The position numbers and the translations under genes were made by a program. Shown here piece after piece: positions 25,449-34,529 of a stretch of 64,000 bases of DNA. Source of the stretch: Bacillota bacterium (lineage in GTDB: Bacteria; Bacillota; Clostridia; Christensenellales; Aristaeellaceae); contig JAEZHM010000042.1 in the NCBI GenBank assembly GCA_023416585.1, forward strand, positions 1 to 64,000, written 5' to 3'. The number at the start of each line of letters is the position of its first letter. The stretch's first letter is position 1. Below the pieces are notes generated by a model that was not told where the DNA came from, ran no database searches, and saw nothing but the letters and a program-made list of their open reading frames with translations.

Positions 25449-27095
25449 TTATTTCCCCATGAGCGCAAGGTTTGCCTGGTAATTTGCCTGCCATTCCTTG
25501 GTCATGAGCTCCACATTGGCAGCAGTGAGGGCATCCTGCAGCGCAACCCAGGCAGCATCAAAAGTATCGTCATCCTCTGCCATACAGACAAGGGGGAAAT
25601 TCTGCTTCCAGGCATCCTTCACGGCAGCTTCTGCCATGGTCAGTTCTTCCGACTTGGTGCCGAAGGCCAGGAGCGCGGTGGCATCCACAATGGTGCCCTT
25701 CATGTTTTCAAACATGATCTGCTTCCACTTGTTCTCGCTGTACCACATCTGGTTGGGCCAGACGCAGCTTTCGCCATCCGCCCAGCGGCTGTAACTGGTA
25801 ACCCAAGACATCAAGCCAGTGTTGGCGCCAAAGACACCTTCTTCGTTATAGTCCCAATTTTCAGAAAGAAGCTGTTGCTTGGAGGTTTCATCAAATTTCC
25901 AATCGGTGGGGCTCTCGATATTCCAGATGGAAATGTTCTTGGCAGGATCCTTGTAGGATTTTACGGGGCCCGGGATACCCCAGTTGCACAGGGCGGAACC
26001 GGCATCGGTCTGCATGAAATCAATAAACTTCATAACCGTTTCCGGGCTTTTGCATTTATCGGTGATAATGGTCCAAGCTGAGCCCAGATTGTTTTTGCAG
26101 GAAACAGAAGCTTGTTCCACTGCGGGGTCTTTAAAGCCAACCTGGATAAAGCGCTTATTTTCCGTCCAGGTGGGATCGGTAAGGGACCAAATTTCGTGGC
26201 CGGCGTTGTAGCCTATCCACCAGCCGGCCATCATGCCAACAACGCGCTCCTGGCTGATCTTGGTGCGCAGGTCATCCCAGGCGTTGGTGAAAGCATCGGG
26301 GTCCATGGTGCCGGAGCGCCAGAACTTGTTGATGAACTGTGCCATGCGCTTGCCTTCTTCGGTGAAGGCCCAGTGGGTAAGGGTATTGTCCTTGCCTACC
26401 AACCAGCCGCGCTGAAGCCCAAAGAATCCACCAAGGTAATATTCGGGATACCCCTGATTATACAGGCTCAGGGAGTAGCGGCTTTCGCCCGCCGGTGTGG
26501 TGGGGAACTTGTCCAGAATGGCCATGATGGCATTGTAGTAATCATCCGGCGTCTCGATCTTGGGGCTGCCGATAGCCAGCCACTCGTCATAGCGCAGGTG
26601 CGCGCTGTAATCCGGCAGGTCCATCAAGTTGCCAAAGGACGAGGGCAGATAATAGAACTTGCCTTCCTTGTTGGCATACATGGGCATATAGCCGCCCAGC
26701 TTGGCTTTCAGGTTGGGAGAATTCTCAATGTACGTGGTCAGTTCCACGGCGCGGCCCTGATCCACAAACTTCTGCCTGGAAGCCGTTGTCAGGTTGGTGA
26801 TCACATCGGGATACTCGCCCGATGCCAGCATCAGGTTGACCGCCTCTTCGGCTTTCCCGTCGGTAGTTTGGTAGTTAAGTTCAATGTTGAAGTTTTTCAG
26901 CAGGTAGTCCTTCATGTTGGCAATGCCCTGCTTCTGCTCCTCCAGCTCGGTCCAGTTGTCGTAAGCGACGAACACGGTAACCTTCAACGTCTCTGCCGGA
27001 ACTTCCCAGCCGAACATGTTTGTCTCGGCCAGCGCAGAACCCGCCAAGGACATGAGCATCGCCATAGCCAAGAGCAACCCCAATACCTTTTTCAT
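25449..27095 (-). CDS. Extracellular carbohydrate-binding protein of ABC transporter
   Basis: A 548-residue secreted solute-binding protein, the substrate receptor for the LplB/LplC permeases. The signal peptide spans residues 1-23 and ends AGSALA-E; there is no lipobox cysteine, unusual for a Gram-positive binding protein, which may mean that it is released or held by the permease. The mature part has the two-lobed fold pattern (VFVAYDNWTELEEQKQG; LMLASGEYPDVITN). Many aromatic residues suit sugar binding. GGAGGCAAACC precedes the ATG. It is the first gene of the minus operon. Confidence 0.9.
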   Translation of the reverse strand: MKKVLGLLLAMAMLMSLAGSALAETNMFGWEVPAETLKVTVFVAYDNWTELEEQKQGIANMKDYLLKNFNIELNYQTTDGKAEEAVNLMLASGEYPDVITNLTTASRQKFVDQGRAVELTTYIENSPNLKAKLGGYMPMYANKEGKFYYLPSSFGNLMDLPDYSAHLRYDEWLAIGSPKIETPDDYYNAIMAILDKFPTTPAGESRYSLSLYNQGYPEYYLGGFFGLQRGWLVGKDNTLTHWAFTEEGKRMAQFINKFWRSGTMDPDAFTNAWDDLRTKISQERVVGMMAGWWIGYNAGHEIWSLTDPTWTENKRFIQVGFKDPAVEQASVSCKNNLGSAWTIITDKCKSPETVMKFIDFMQTDAGSALCNWGIPGPVKSYKDPAKNISIWNIESPTDWKFDETSKQQLLSENWDYNEEGVFGANTGLMSWVTSYSRWADGESCVWPNQMWYSENKWKQIMFENMKGTIVDATALLAFGTKSEELTMAEAAVKDAWKQNFPLVCMAEDDDTFDAAWVALQDALTAANVELMTKEWQANYQANLALMGK

Positions 27096-27174
27096 GGTTT
27101 GCCTCCTCTTTTGAACATCCGTACATGTGCAGATGTTTGCACAAAACTATGCAACTCGTACACATCCGGCGTTC

Positions 27175-27205
27175 TTTATAGCATCATCATAACCAATCAT
27201 AACCA
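27175..27205 (-). promoter_or_regulatory. Promoter of the alpha-galactoside ABC operon with AraC-type direct repeat
   Basis: On minus, a TATAAA -10 (27175-27180) has no good -35. Instead two perfect adjacent 10-bp direct repeats, TGGTTATGAT, occupy 27186-27205, five bases upstream of the -10. This is where an AraC-family activator is expected to bind, and an AraC-type gene is the next gene at 27310-28248. Confidence 0.65.
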
Positions 27206-27309
27206 TCAAAGTAAATGGACGGATGATAGAGGAGCATGGATAAATGTTAGGTATTTTCCCTTTTCAAGTAAACATTTGGATATTTCTATCACTTATTTCC
27301 ATCCGGTTT

Positions 27310-28248
27310 TCATATTTTTTTTGGTTCCCCCAGGGAGGCACAATCCTCCTCACAGCCTTCCCGCCGTTCCTGGGTGGCTCTATAATCATGGGGAGAAACG
27401 CCATATCGCGCCTTGAACAGCCTGGAATAATACAACGGATCATTAAAGCCGCTCTCCAGCGCAGATTGCTTCACTGTATAATTGGCCCTTTGAAGCCGCA
27501 AAATGCTCTGCTGAAGCCTGTATTCCATCAGATATTCCTTGATGGGCATACCTGTATGCTCCTTGAATAGCGTGGTAAGGTAGCTGCGGTTCAAACCCAT
27601 ACGGGAAGCCATCTCATCCACACTTAGCCGCTCCCGGTAGGAGGTTTCAATAATGGAGGTGACGATCCTGACATATTCGTTGCCCAAAGGATTGTACATT
27701 CGTTTGGAGCTGTCCATTCTTTCTTCCGCCGCTGCCCGGTGGGAGATCAAATGATGCAGCGCCTGCTCAAGCGTGCCGCCGAAATAGAGTGCGTTTTCAG
27801 CCCGCATGTCCAGGTCAATGCCCCTTTGCAGCACTGCGAACAGCTTTTCCTCCTCCACGATGGAGCGCACGATCAATTCCTCCGAAAAGCCGGCGGCATT
27901 CATCAGCTCATCGCTCCAGCCGCCTTCAAACCCCAGCCAGTAATACTCCCATGGGTCCAGCTTGTCCGATTCATAATAAGCGATCTGATGAGGAAAGAAA
28001 GCAAAGCACTCTCCCGGTCCCACGCGGTATTCCATATCGCTGGCCAGCACACGTCCTGTTCCCTTCACCACAAAGTGGATCAAACAATGGTCGCGCACCA
28101 TGGGCCCATAGCCATATCCCCCGTTGGTCCGGTGCCAGCCGAACTGCACCAGGGAAAGAGGCGCATTGCCGCCTTGGTGGGAAAAGTGGATATAGCGCTC
28201 GTTTTTCTTTTGAGCTGCTTCCGCTGCCTGTAAAAACGGATAGGGCAT
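27310..28248 (-). CDS. AraC family transcriptional regulator
   Basis: A 312-residue regulator with an N-terminal cupin-like sugar-sensing domain (about residues 20-160, containing HFVVKGTGRVL and GPGECFAFFPHQIAYYESD) and a C-terminal double helix-turn-helix (about residues 210-305: LSVDEMASRMGLNRSYLTTLFKEHTG and VKQSALESGFNDPLYYSRLFKARYG). The ATG at 28248 (MPYPF) is seven bases after AGGGGG; an ATG two codons upstream abuts that site. It lies between the two halves of the island and probably activates the ABC operon and the plus-strand glycosidases. Confidence 0.92.
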   Translation of the reverse strand: MPYPFLQAAEAAQKKNERYIHFSHQGGNAPLSLVQFGWHRTNGGYGYGPMVRDHCLIHFVVKGTGRVLASDMEYRVGPGECFAFFPHQIAYYESDKLDPWEYYWLGFEGGWSDELMNAAGFSEELIVRSIVEEEKLFAVLQRGIDLDMRAENALYFGGTLEQALHHLISHRAAAEERMDSSKRMYNPLGNEYVRIVTSIIETSYRERLSVDEMASRMGLNRSYLTTLFKEHTGMPIKEYLMEYRLQQSILRLQRANYTVKQSALESGFNDPLYYSRLFKARYGVSPHDYRATQERREGCEEDCASLGEPKKI

Positions 28249-28352
28249 GAACATTCCCCCTAACCTTCCCGATTTTAAAATCGTAGCATGGGGAAGGGAG
28301 GGTGTCAATGCACCGAATCAAATATAGCTTTGCAACATTTGGAAGCTTCCTC

Positions 28353-28381
28353 TTGCGTTTCCTGATTTACACCCCTATAAT
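28353..28381 (+). promoter_or_regulatory. Promoter of the glycosidase pair
   Basis: TTGCGT (28353-28358), a 17-bp spacer and TATAAT (28376-28381) lie 70 bp before the glycosidase ATG, divergent from the AraC gene. Confidence 0.6.
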
Positions 28382-28450
28382 GAAGTCGCCAAGAGCTGCC
28401 CAACCTTTTTCCCTGCCTCTTCGGTGAAAAATCACGAAGGGGGTTTTGTT

Positions 28451-29743
28451 ATGCAATCCGGCGTACAATTCCATTCCAGCGATCCTGTGCTCAACGCCCG
28501 CTTTGACTGGGCCCGCAAGCAGGCTTTATACTATGTGCACGATGACGCGCCCATCGGGCCGGTGTATGAGGCGGCCCTGCCGGGCCGGGAGGCCTTCTGC
28601 ATGCGTGATGTAGCCCACCACGCATCGGGAGCACATGCCCTTTCACTGGACGAACACAACTATACCATGCTGCGTAGGTTTGCCATAGGCATCAGCGAAA
28701 GCCGCAGCTACTGCTCCTATTGGGAAATCATGTTTGACGGCAGGCCCTGCCCGGTAGATTACACGGACGATACTGATTTTTGGTACAACCTTCCCGCCAA
28801 TTTTGACGTGATGGATACCTGTCTGCGCATGTTTCACTGGACGGGAGACAGCCGGTATCTTTTTTCGGAAGATTTCCGCAACTTCTACCGCATGTCGGTG
28901 GAGGATTACATACGCCATTGGGACCGCGACCATGACGGAGTAATGGAGCGGCAGCCCGGCAGCGGCCGGCGCGGCCTGGCCTCCTATGATGAAAGCCCGC
29001 GTCAAAACGGCTACAAAGTGGCGGCGGATTTGTTGGCCGCTGAGTTTCGGGGTATATTAACCTATGCCAATGTGCTGCACATTGCCGGCGAACATGTGTT
29101 GGCAAAGGAATACGAGCAAAAAGCGCAAAAGCTGCAGGACTGGTTTGACTCGGCCTGGTGGTCGGAAAAGGAACAGGCTTATGCCGCCGTCTGGTTCGGC
29201 GGAGACAAATTCGGCTTTGAATACATGGGTACCGTGGCCGGCATGCCCTTGTACTATGGCCTGATCCGCGACCCAATCAGGCAGCAAAAGCAACTGAACT
29301 ATATTCATAAAAATTCCGCCGACTGCGTCGAGGAATTCAGCTACCATGCGGAAATCTTCTGGCGCTATGGGCTTGATTTAAAGGCCCGCGAAGCCTTTTT
29401 GGCCATGACGAATCCAGACCTTAAGCGCAAGGAATACCCCGAAGTTTCTTATGCCGCCATCGGCGCAATCGTCACAGGGCTGATGGGCATACGCCCAGAT
29501 GCCGCAAAGGGAGTATTGCATACCCGCAGCACACTGAACCGCGGCGAATTTGCCCAGATCAACCACATGCCCCTGTGGGGCGGTGAAATCTCGCTGCTGC
29601 ATGAAAGCCGGGAACGCTCTACCCTGTTTAATCAAACAGCCCGGCCTATCCTATGGCTGCCGGAGGGGTCAAAAGAACCGGTTACCACAGCCGCCGGGGA
29701 AACGAAAGTCTATACGCGCATCGAACGGGAGGCAAAAGGCTGA
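28451..29743 (+). CDS. Six-hairpin-fold glycoside hydrolase-like protein
   Basis: A 430-residue protein without signal peptide. The sequence has the repeating helical pattern of (alpha/alpha)6 glycosidases: YEAALPGREAFCMRDVAHH, YWEIMFDGRPCPVDY, IRHWDRDHDGVMERQP, LQDWFDSAWWSEKEQAYAA and HAEIFWRYGLDLKAREA. Acidic residues in D-x-D and E-R positions could be catalytic. The CAZy family is not clear by eye. The ATG at 28451 follows AAGGGGG; an earlier in-frame start at 28424 lacks a site. Its stop overlaps the GH110 start (TGATG), so the two enzymes are coupled and probably act on the same glycan. Confidence 0.75.
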   Translation: MQSGVQFHSSDPVLNARFDWARKQALYYVHDDAPIGPVYEAALPGREAFCMRDVAHHASGAHALSLDEHNYTMLRRFAIGISESRSYCSYWEIMFDGRPCPVDYTDDTDFWYNLPANFDVMDTCLRMFHWTGDSRYLFSEDFRNFYRMSVEDYIRHWDRDHDGVMERQPGSGRRGLASYDESPRQNGYKVAADLLAAEFRGILTYANVLHIAGEHVLAKEYEQKAQKLQDWFDSAWWSEKEQAYAAVWFGGDKFGFEYMGTVAGMPLYYGLIRDPIRQQKQLNYIHKNSADCVEEFSYHAEIFWRYGLDLKAREAFLAMTNPDLKRKEYPEVSYAAIGAIVTGLMGIRPDAAKGVLHTRSTLNRGEFAQINHMPLWGGEISLLHESRERSTLFNQTARPILWLPEGSKEPVTTAAGETKVYTRIEREAKG

Positions 29744-31443
29744 TGGAGGAAATTTTCTTAAGCGATCACGGTATCCTTCCCGGCACGGATATTGCCGGGC
29801 AGTTGAATGCTATATTTTTGCAAAACCCGCAGGATACGACATTTCATTTTGAGCCTGGTGTGTACCACCTGTATCCCCAAAGCGCAGCGCCGTTTTCCGT
29901 TTCGCTTTCCAATTCGGACCAGCTTCCCGTATTGAAAGCTGGCCTGCTGCTTTCTAATATGCGCAACATCCGCATTGTAGGCCATGGTTCCATGCTGCTC
30001 AGCCACGGGCAGCTTTCGCCCCTGGCGTTAATAAACTCAAGCGGTATATCCATTGACGGGCTGGCCATTGATTACTCCCCCACCCACAATGGGGAAGGGG
30101 TCATACTTAAGTCCACCGCCGAATGGGTGGACGTATCGGTGGACAAAACAAAGTATCCCTACGAAATTCAGGGAGAGCATCTTTTCTTTTGGAACGGCGA
30201 GGAGTATACCCCCTATTTCGGGGCCATTGAGTTTGACGCCACCACAAGACGCACCGCATACCTGACCGGTGACAAATTCCGCTCCAAGCGCCAGGAGGAA
30301 GTGGCGGAGGGCGTCATTCGGTTTCACGGCAGATTCGACCCCTTGCCCACGGCAGGCAATTTTCTGACGCTGCGCTTTAGCCCGCGCATACACCCCGGCA
30401 TCCTGGTTCATCATTGTTTGGATGTTTCGCTTGATAACATCGCATTGTTCAATACCTGCGGGCTGGGGATACTTACACAGTTCAGCCTAAATTTGCACTA
30501 TTCCCGCATCGCCATGCTTCCAAATGAGGAGGCCGGCCGGCATGTCGTATCCTGCCATGACGACGGTCTTCACTTTTCCAACAATGCAGGAAAGATCTCC
30601 GTGGATGGCTGCAGCTTCCGCGGCTTGATGGATGACCCCATCAATGTGCACGGCACGGCTATACGCATCAGTAAGATCACAGGCCCCCGCTCGCTGATCG
30701 CGGAATTTGCCCATGACCAGTCCGCTGCTTTCCCCCTCTGGGCCGAAACAGGCGATGAGGTATCCTTAATCGAGCACAATGCCATGAACTCCATAGGCAC
30801 CTTGAAAGTGGAAAGCTTTGAGCTTCTTTCCGGCAATGCTTGTGAACTGATATTCGCTGGCGGGCTGCCTTCCCAGCTAAAGCCCGGTGACGCGCTGGAA
30901 AACCTTAATAACACGCCGGAAGTGGATATACGGAACTGTTATTTCGGCTCCTGCCGGGCCAGAGGTATCCTTGTTTCTACACCCCGGAAAGTAGTCATCG
31001 AAAACAATGTGTTCGAGTCTTCCGGCAGCGCCATACTGATCCCGGGCGACGCCAACCAGTGGTTTGAATCGGGGGCCTGCAAAGACGTAACAATCCGCAA
31101 CAACCACTTTACCGACGGCTGCCTGATCTCCATGTACCAGTTCTGCGAGGGTATCATCAGTATCTGCCCCGAGATTCCCGCGCCTGAGACGGATAAGCCC
31201 TTCCATGAAAAGATACGCATAGAGGAAAACACATTCCACGTTTTTGACGCGCCTGTTTTATACGCCCTTAGCGTAAAGGGCCTGACATTTCAAAACAATA
31301 CCGTCATACGAAGCTTTGCCTATAAGCCCTGGCACCCGCGCCGGGCCATGGCTACCCTCAAAGCCTGCACTGATGTACGGATAGAGGATAACAAATTCGT
31401 TGGAGATGTTCTTTCAACTGAGGTTGTTCAAGATATGTTGTGA
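29743..31443 (+). CDS. GH110-like alpha-1,3-galactosidase
   Basis: A 566-residue right-handed beta-helix protein. The block HDDGLHFSNNAGKISVDGC (about residue 273) followed by FRGLMDDPINVHGTAIRI (Asp297-Asp298) matches the pattern of GH110 enzymes, which remove terminal alpha-1,3-galactose, including from blood-group B structures. Parallel-helix turns (VDIRNCYFGSCRARGILV, VTIRNNHFTDG, IRIEENTFHVFD) recur to the C-terminus. No signal peptide is visible, so it would act on imported oligosaccharides. The ATG at 29743 overlaps the upstream stop. Confidence 0.8.
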   Translation: MEEIFLSDHGILPGTDIAGQLNAIFLQNPQDTTFHFEPGVYHLYPQSAAPFSVSLSNSDQLPVLKAGLLLSNMRNIRIVGHGSMLLSHGQLSPLALINSSGISIDGLAIDYSPTHNGEGVILKSTAEWVDVSVDKTKYPYEIQGEHLFFWNGEEYTPYFGAIEFDATTRRTAYLTGDKFRSKRQEEVAEGVIRFHGRFDPLPTAGNFLTLRFSPRIHPGILVHHCLDVSLDNIALFNTCGLGILTQFSLNLHYSRIAMLPNEEAGRHVVSCHDDGLHFSNNAGKISVDGCSFRGLMDDPINVHGTAIRISKITGPRSLIAEFAHDQSAAFPLWAETGDEVSLIEHNAMNSIGTLKVESFELLSGNACELIFAGGLPSQLKPGDALENLNNTPEVDIRNCYFGSCRARGILVSTPRKVVIENNVFESSGSAILIPGDANQWFESGACKDVTIRNNHFTDGCLISMYQFCEGIISICPEIPAPETDKPFHEKIRIEENTFHVFDAPVLYALSVKGLTFQNNTVIRSFAYKPWHPRRAMATLKACTDVRIEDNKFVGDVLSTEVVQDML

Positions 31444-31506
31444 CCTTTACGCAACCCCCTCCGCCATGCTACAATACTCTTTGCCCAAGCATGGAGGAGG
31501 ATTTTT

Positions 31507-32913
31507 TTGTACCGCCTTACCCACTCATGGCGCCCCGTATTTCGCTGGGACTCCGCCTTCACCAAGCGGCTTTTGCTGGTAGCCCTGCCCATCATGTTTC
31601 AGAACCTGGTTGCGTCGTCTTTACATATCATTGATGGGATCATGGTCAGCGGGCTTGGCACCGCGCCATACGCAGCCGTGACGCAGATGTCGCGGTTCAT
31701 GTTCCTGTTCAACCTTACGCTTTTTGGCGTCACATCGGGAAGCAGCATCTTCTGGTCCCAGCTTTGGGGCAAGAAGGATATCGGTAGCATGCGCAGCGTG
31801 ATGGGCATGTGCCTGCGCATTACAGTGCCCCTGGCCATACTGTTTGGCGGAGGTGCCATGCTCTTCCCCCGTTTGGTAGTCGGCTTTTTCCTGCCTCCTG
31901 GGGAAAGCGCCGAATATGCCCGGCAATTTCTATTATTCGCGGCGCCAGGCATGCTGCTTACCGCTGTGGATACAGTGTACGCCGGCGTCATGAAGTCCAG
32001 TGAGCAGACGCTTATCCCCATGCTGGCGGGAAGCGCCGCGATACTGATCAACACAATTCTGAATTACGGTCTGATCTTCGGGAATTTCGGCCTGCCAGCC
32101 CTGGGGGTCCGGGGCTCGGCCATCGCCACGGTAATTGCCAGCGGCGTATCTCTGACGATCACCGTCAGCATGTCTTATATCAAAAAACTGCCGTCGGCTG
32201 CAAAGCCATCCCAGCTTTTGAGGATGGATGGCGCGTTCTTCCGGCATTACTTGAAGACCATCTTCCCCGTCATTCTGAACGAAGGCCTTTGGGCACTGGG
32301 TTACACCATGTACAGTGTCTTCTTCGGCCGGTTGGGGGACACGGCTGTAGCCGCCCAAGGCATCTACAATACGGTGGATCAGCTGATCTTCGTCATGATC
32401 TACGGTCTGATGCACGCCACCGCCATCGTGGTGGGCCGGAGCATCGGCGCTGGCGACAGGGAGGAAGCATACCTGTATGCCAGGCGGCTTCTATTTGCTG
32501 CCGTGTGCCTGGGCATTGCTATGGGAACTGTCATGATATTGACCCGGCATCATCTGGTGATGCTGTTTGGCGATATTTCCCCTGAGGCGCAAAGTCTGGC
32601 CGCCGTCTTTATGACTTATGCCGGCCTCTTCGCCTGGGCCAAGGCCTTTAATTGCGTCAATGTGGTAGGCGTTTTGCGCTCCGGCGGCGATACGGTGTTT
32701 ACCATGCTGCTGGATGTGGGCAGCATCTGGTGCTTTGGTGTGCCGGTGGTGGGCCTGGCTGCGCTTACGTTCCACTGGCCGGTGGAAATCGTATTTCTTT
32801 GCACTGCTGTAGAGGAGCTGCCCAAGATCACCCTGGGTCTTCGGCGCATGCTCAGCAAAAAGTGGATCAACGATCTTACCCGCAGGCCCCAAGGGGATGC
32901 GGTTGTATCATAA
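31507..32913 (+). CDS. MATE family efflux transporter
   Basis: A 468-residue protein with twelve predicted helices in two homologous halves (each starting near KRLLLVALPIMFQNLV and RHYLKTIFPVILNEGLWALG). MATE proteins export drugs or metabolites in exchange for Na+ or H+. The start is a TTG at 31507-31509, chosen because GGAGGAGG lies six bases upstream and the conserved N-terminal helix begins about 20 residues later. An amino-acid kinase follows 17 bp after, so the two are likely one transcript. The substrate is unknown. Confidence 0.92.
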   Translation: MYRLTHSWRPVFRWDSAFTKRLLLVALPIMFQNLVASSLHIIDGIMVSGLGTAPYAAVTQMSRFMFLFNLTLFGVTSGSSIFWSQLWGKKDIGSMRSVMGMCLRITVPLAILFGGGAMLFPRLVVGFFLPPGESAEYARQFLLFAAPGMLLTAVDTVYAGVMKSSEQTLIPMLAGSAAILINTILNYGLIFGNFGLPALGVRGSAIATVIASGVSLTITVSMSYIKKLPSAAKPSQLLRMDGAFFRHYLKTIFPVILNEGLWALGYTMYSVFFGRLGDTAVAAQGIYNTVDQLIFVMIYGLMHATAIVVGRSIGAGDREEAYLYARRLLFAAVCLGIAMGTVMILTRHHLVMLFGDISPEAQSLAAVFMTYAGLFAWAKAFNCVNVVGVLRSGGDTVFTMLLDVGSIWCFGVPVVGLAALTFHWPVEIVFLCTAVEELPKITLGLRRMLSKKWINDLTRRPQGDAVVS

Positions 32914-32930
32914 ACCTGGAGGAAACTACA

Positions 32931-33749
32931 ATGGAATTTGAACTCGTAGGCAAAATTGGCTCCATGGCGCTAATCCGCAAAGAAGACAACGACATCGACT
33001 ACAATATTTTTTCCAGGCTGGGCGCCGAATTAAAACCAGGCATGATCTGGGTCACCTCCGGCGCCACGGAAATCGGCCGGCTGGATTATATGAAGCGCAC
33101 CGGGCGGGAGCTTAATGGCGACCCTGAGCAGGACAAGACCGATTACGCCGCACAGGGCCAATCCATCCTCATGGAGAATTACCGGCAGTTTATAAGGCCT
33201 GAATACAGCGTGCGGCAGGTGCTGGTGGAGCATACCCACTTCAACGACCCGGAAAAGCGGGAGCATATCCACAAGCTTCTGGTGCGCGCAGCCCAGCAAG
33301 GGGCCATACCCATCATCAACTATAACGACCCGGTAAGCGACGAGGAAAACCGCAAAATGGAACTGGCCCACCGCCGGCAAAGCGGTGAACCAGTATACGA
33401 GTGCGTGGACAATGATGAGACCGCCGCGGTTATCGCCGGGCTTGTCAAAGCGAAAACGCTGGTGCTCTTAACATCCACCGAGGGCATTTATCAAAATCCC
33501 GCAGATCCCGGCACCCTGGTACGGGATGTCACGGGCAATACCATTGATGAAGTAGTGGCCGCAGTGAGGGCACTGCAGCAAAATTGCGTAGGCGCCAGCC
33601 GCGCCGGGGCCAACGGCGCCCGGGCCAAGCTGGAATATGCCCTGGGTCCCATTCAAAGAGGTACGACCGTCATCATCGGCCACGCCAGGCACCACCTGCG
33701 TGATCTTGTCAATGGCACAGTTCCCTGTACAAGATTAGGGCTTAAGTAG
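32931..33749 (+). CDS. Amino acid kinase family protein, glutamate 5-kinase-like, without PUA domain
   Basis: A 272-residue kinase of the AAK fold. Features shared with ProB are VTSGATEIG (about residue 40), KTDYAAQGQSILMENYRQF (about 70), IPIINYNDPVS (about 124) and CVDNDETAAVIAGLVKAKTLVLLTSTEGIY (split as CVDNDETAAV and TLVLLTSTEGIY). It lacks the C-terminal PUA domain and no proA is adjacent, so a role in proline synthesis is not assured; another carboxylate or phosphonate substrate is possible. TGGAGG precedes the ATG. It is co-transcribed with the MATE gene. Confidence 0.8.
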   Translation: MEFELVGKIGSMALIRKEDNDIDYNIFSRLGAELKPGMIWVTSGATEIGRLDYMKRTGRELNGDPEQDKTDYAAQGQSILMENYRQFIRPEYSVRQVLVEHTHFNDPEKREHIHKLLVRAAQQGAIPIINYNDPVSDEENRKMELAHRRQSGEPVYECVDNDETAAVIAGLVKAKTLVLLTSTEGIYQNPADPGTLVRDVTGNTIDEVVAAVRALQQNCVGASRAGANGARAKLEYALGPIQRGTTVIIGHARHHLRDLVNGTVPCTRLGLK

Positions 33750-33853
33750 GAATTTGGTCACCGCGTTCATCTTATTTTTGCTTTTCTAACCGCTGGCAGT
33801 ATCACTGATCCGGTGAGCGATAAGAAGCACCAACATAGCCATAACCAGGCATT

Positions 33854-33880
33854 CTCCGCATATTTTTGCGGAGTTTTTTT
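33854..33880 (+). terminator. Terminator after the MATE-kinase operon
   Basis: CTCCGCA (33854-33860) pairs with TGCGGAG (33867-33873), followed by seven T residues. Confidence 0.85.
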
Positions 33881-33901
33881 ATTCATGAAGGCAAACACCT
33901 C

Positions 33902-33955
33902 TTGACACGATCCCTATTATTACTTATAATTCCTCTCGTAAGTAATAATAAGGAG
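33902..33955 (+). promoter_or_regulatory. Consensus promoter with 12-bp inverted repeat operator
   Basis: TTGACA (33902-33907) and TATAAT (33925-33930) are 17 bp apart. A perfect 12-bp inverted repeat, TATTATTACTTA (33915-33926) and TAAGTAATAATA (33939-33950), spans the spacer, the -10 and the start site and runs into the ribosome site AAGGAG. A strong regulated promoter is likely; the HTH protein encoded next is the natural candidate repressor. Confidence 0.8.
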
Positions 33956-33963
33956 CATTCGTC

Positions 33964-34425
33964 ATGCCTGAAACGTATTATTCGACTGAACAAGCTGCCA
34001 AGTTGCTAAAAATGCACATCAAAACCGTGCAGCGTTACATCCGGGAGGGAAAGCTTCGCGCCAACAAGGTAGGCAAAAGCTGGCGCATTACCGGCCATGA
34101 CCTTAGCGTTTTTGCGGAAGGAACGCAGGAGCGCGCCGAAAGCCCGGTGAATATGGACATGCCGCTGGACGAGCGCGTCAAAATCTCTGCTGTGGCGGAT
34201 ATTGAGGCAATCAACCGGGAGGAAGCCATACGCATCATGAACACGCTGACTGCCGTCATGAACGTAAAGCCCCCGGAATATGGCACATCCACCTTCACAG
34301 CGCAGTATCTGGAGCCGGACAGAAAAATACGGCTCATGCTGTGGGGCAACCTCCCCTTCATGGAAGCCATGATATCTTATATTTCGGCGCTGACAGGCCA
34401 AAAAGATCCGCAGAATCACTTCTAA
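33964..34425 (+). CDS. Excisionase/MerR-like helix-turn-helix DNA-binding protein
   Basis: A 153-residue protein with an N-terminal winged helix of the excisionase type (residues 6-52: YSTEQAAKLLKMHIKTVQRYIREGKLRA split as STEQAAKLLKMH and KTVQRYIREGKLRA, then VGKSWRITGHDLSVFA). The C-terminal domain (about 75-150) is unassigned but ends with a beta and helix pattern (RKIRLMLWGNLPFMEAMISY). It is preceded by a consensus promoter overlapped by a long inverted repeat, so autoregulation is likely. A DUF4180 gene follows by 104 bp. Confidence 0.87.
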   Translation: MPETYYSTEQAAKLLKMHIKTVQRYIREGKLRANKVGKSWRITGHDLSVFAEGTQERAESPVNMDMPLDERVKISAVADIEAINREEAIRIMNTLTAVMNVKPPEYGTSTFTAQYLEPDRKIRLMLWGNLPFMEAMISYISALTGQKDPQNHF

Positions 34426-34529
34426 AAAAAGCCGCGCAACGACTTGAAAAATGGGTAAATCATATAGGGGTGTAAATCATGCCAAGCAATGGACATGTGA
34501 TTTGCCCTTACTAAAAAGCAGGGATCAGC

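Noticed and set aside
26112..27416. 434-codon open frame on plus across the binding-protein gene
   Set aside because: Antisense shadow of a recognisable solute-binding protein; its composition reflects the opposite strand.
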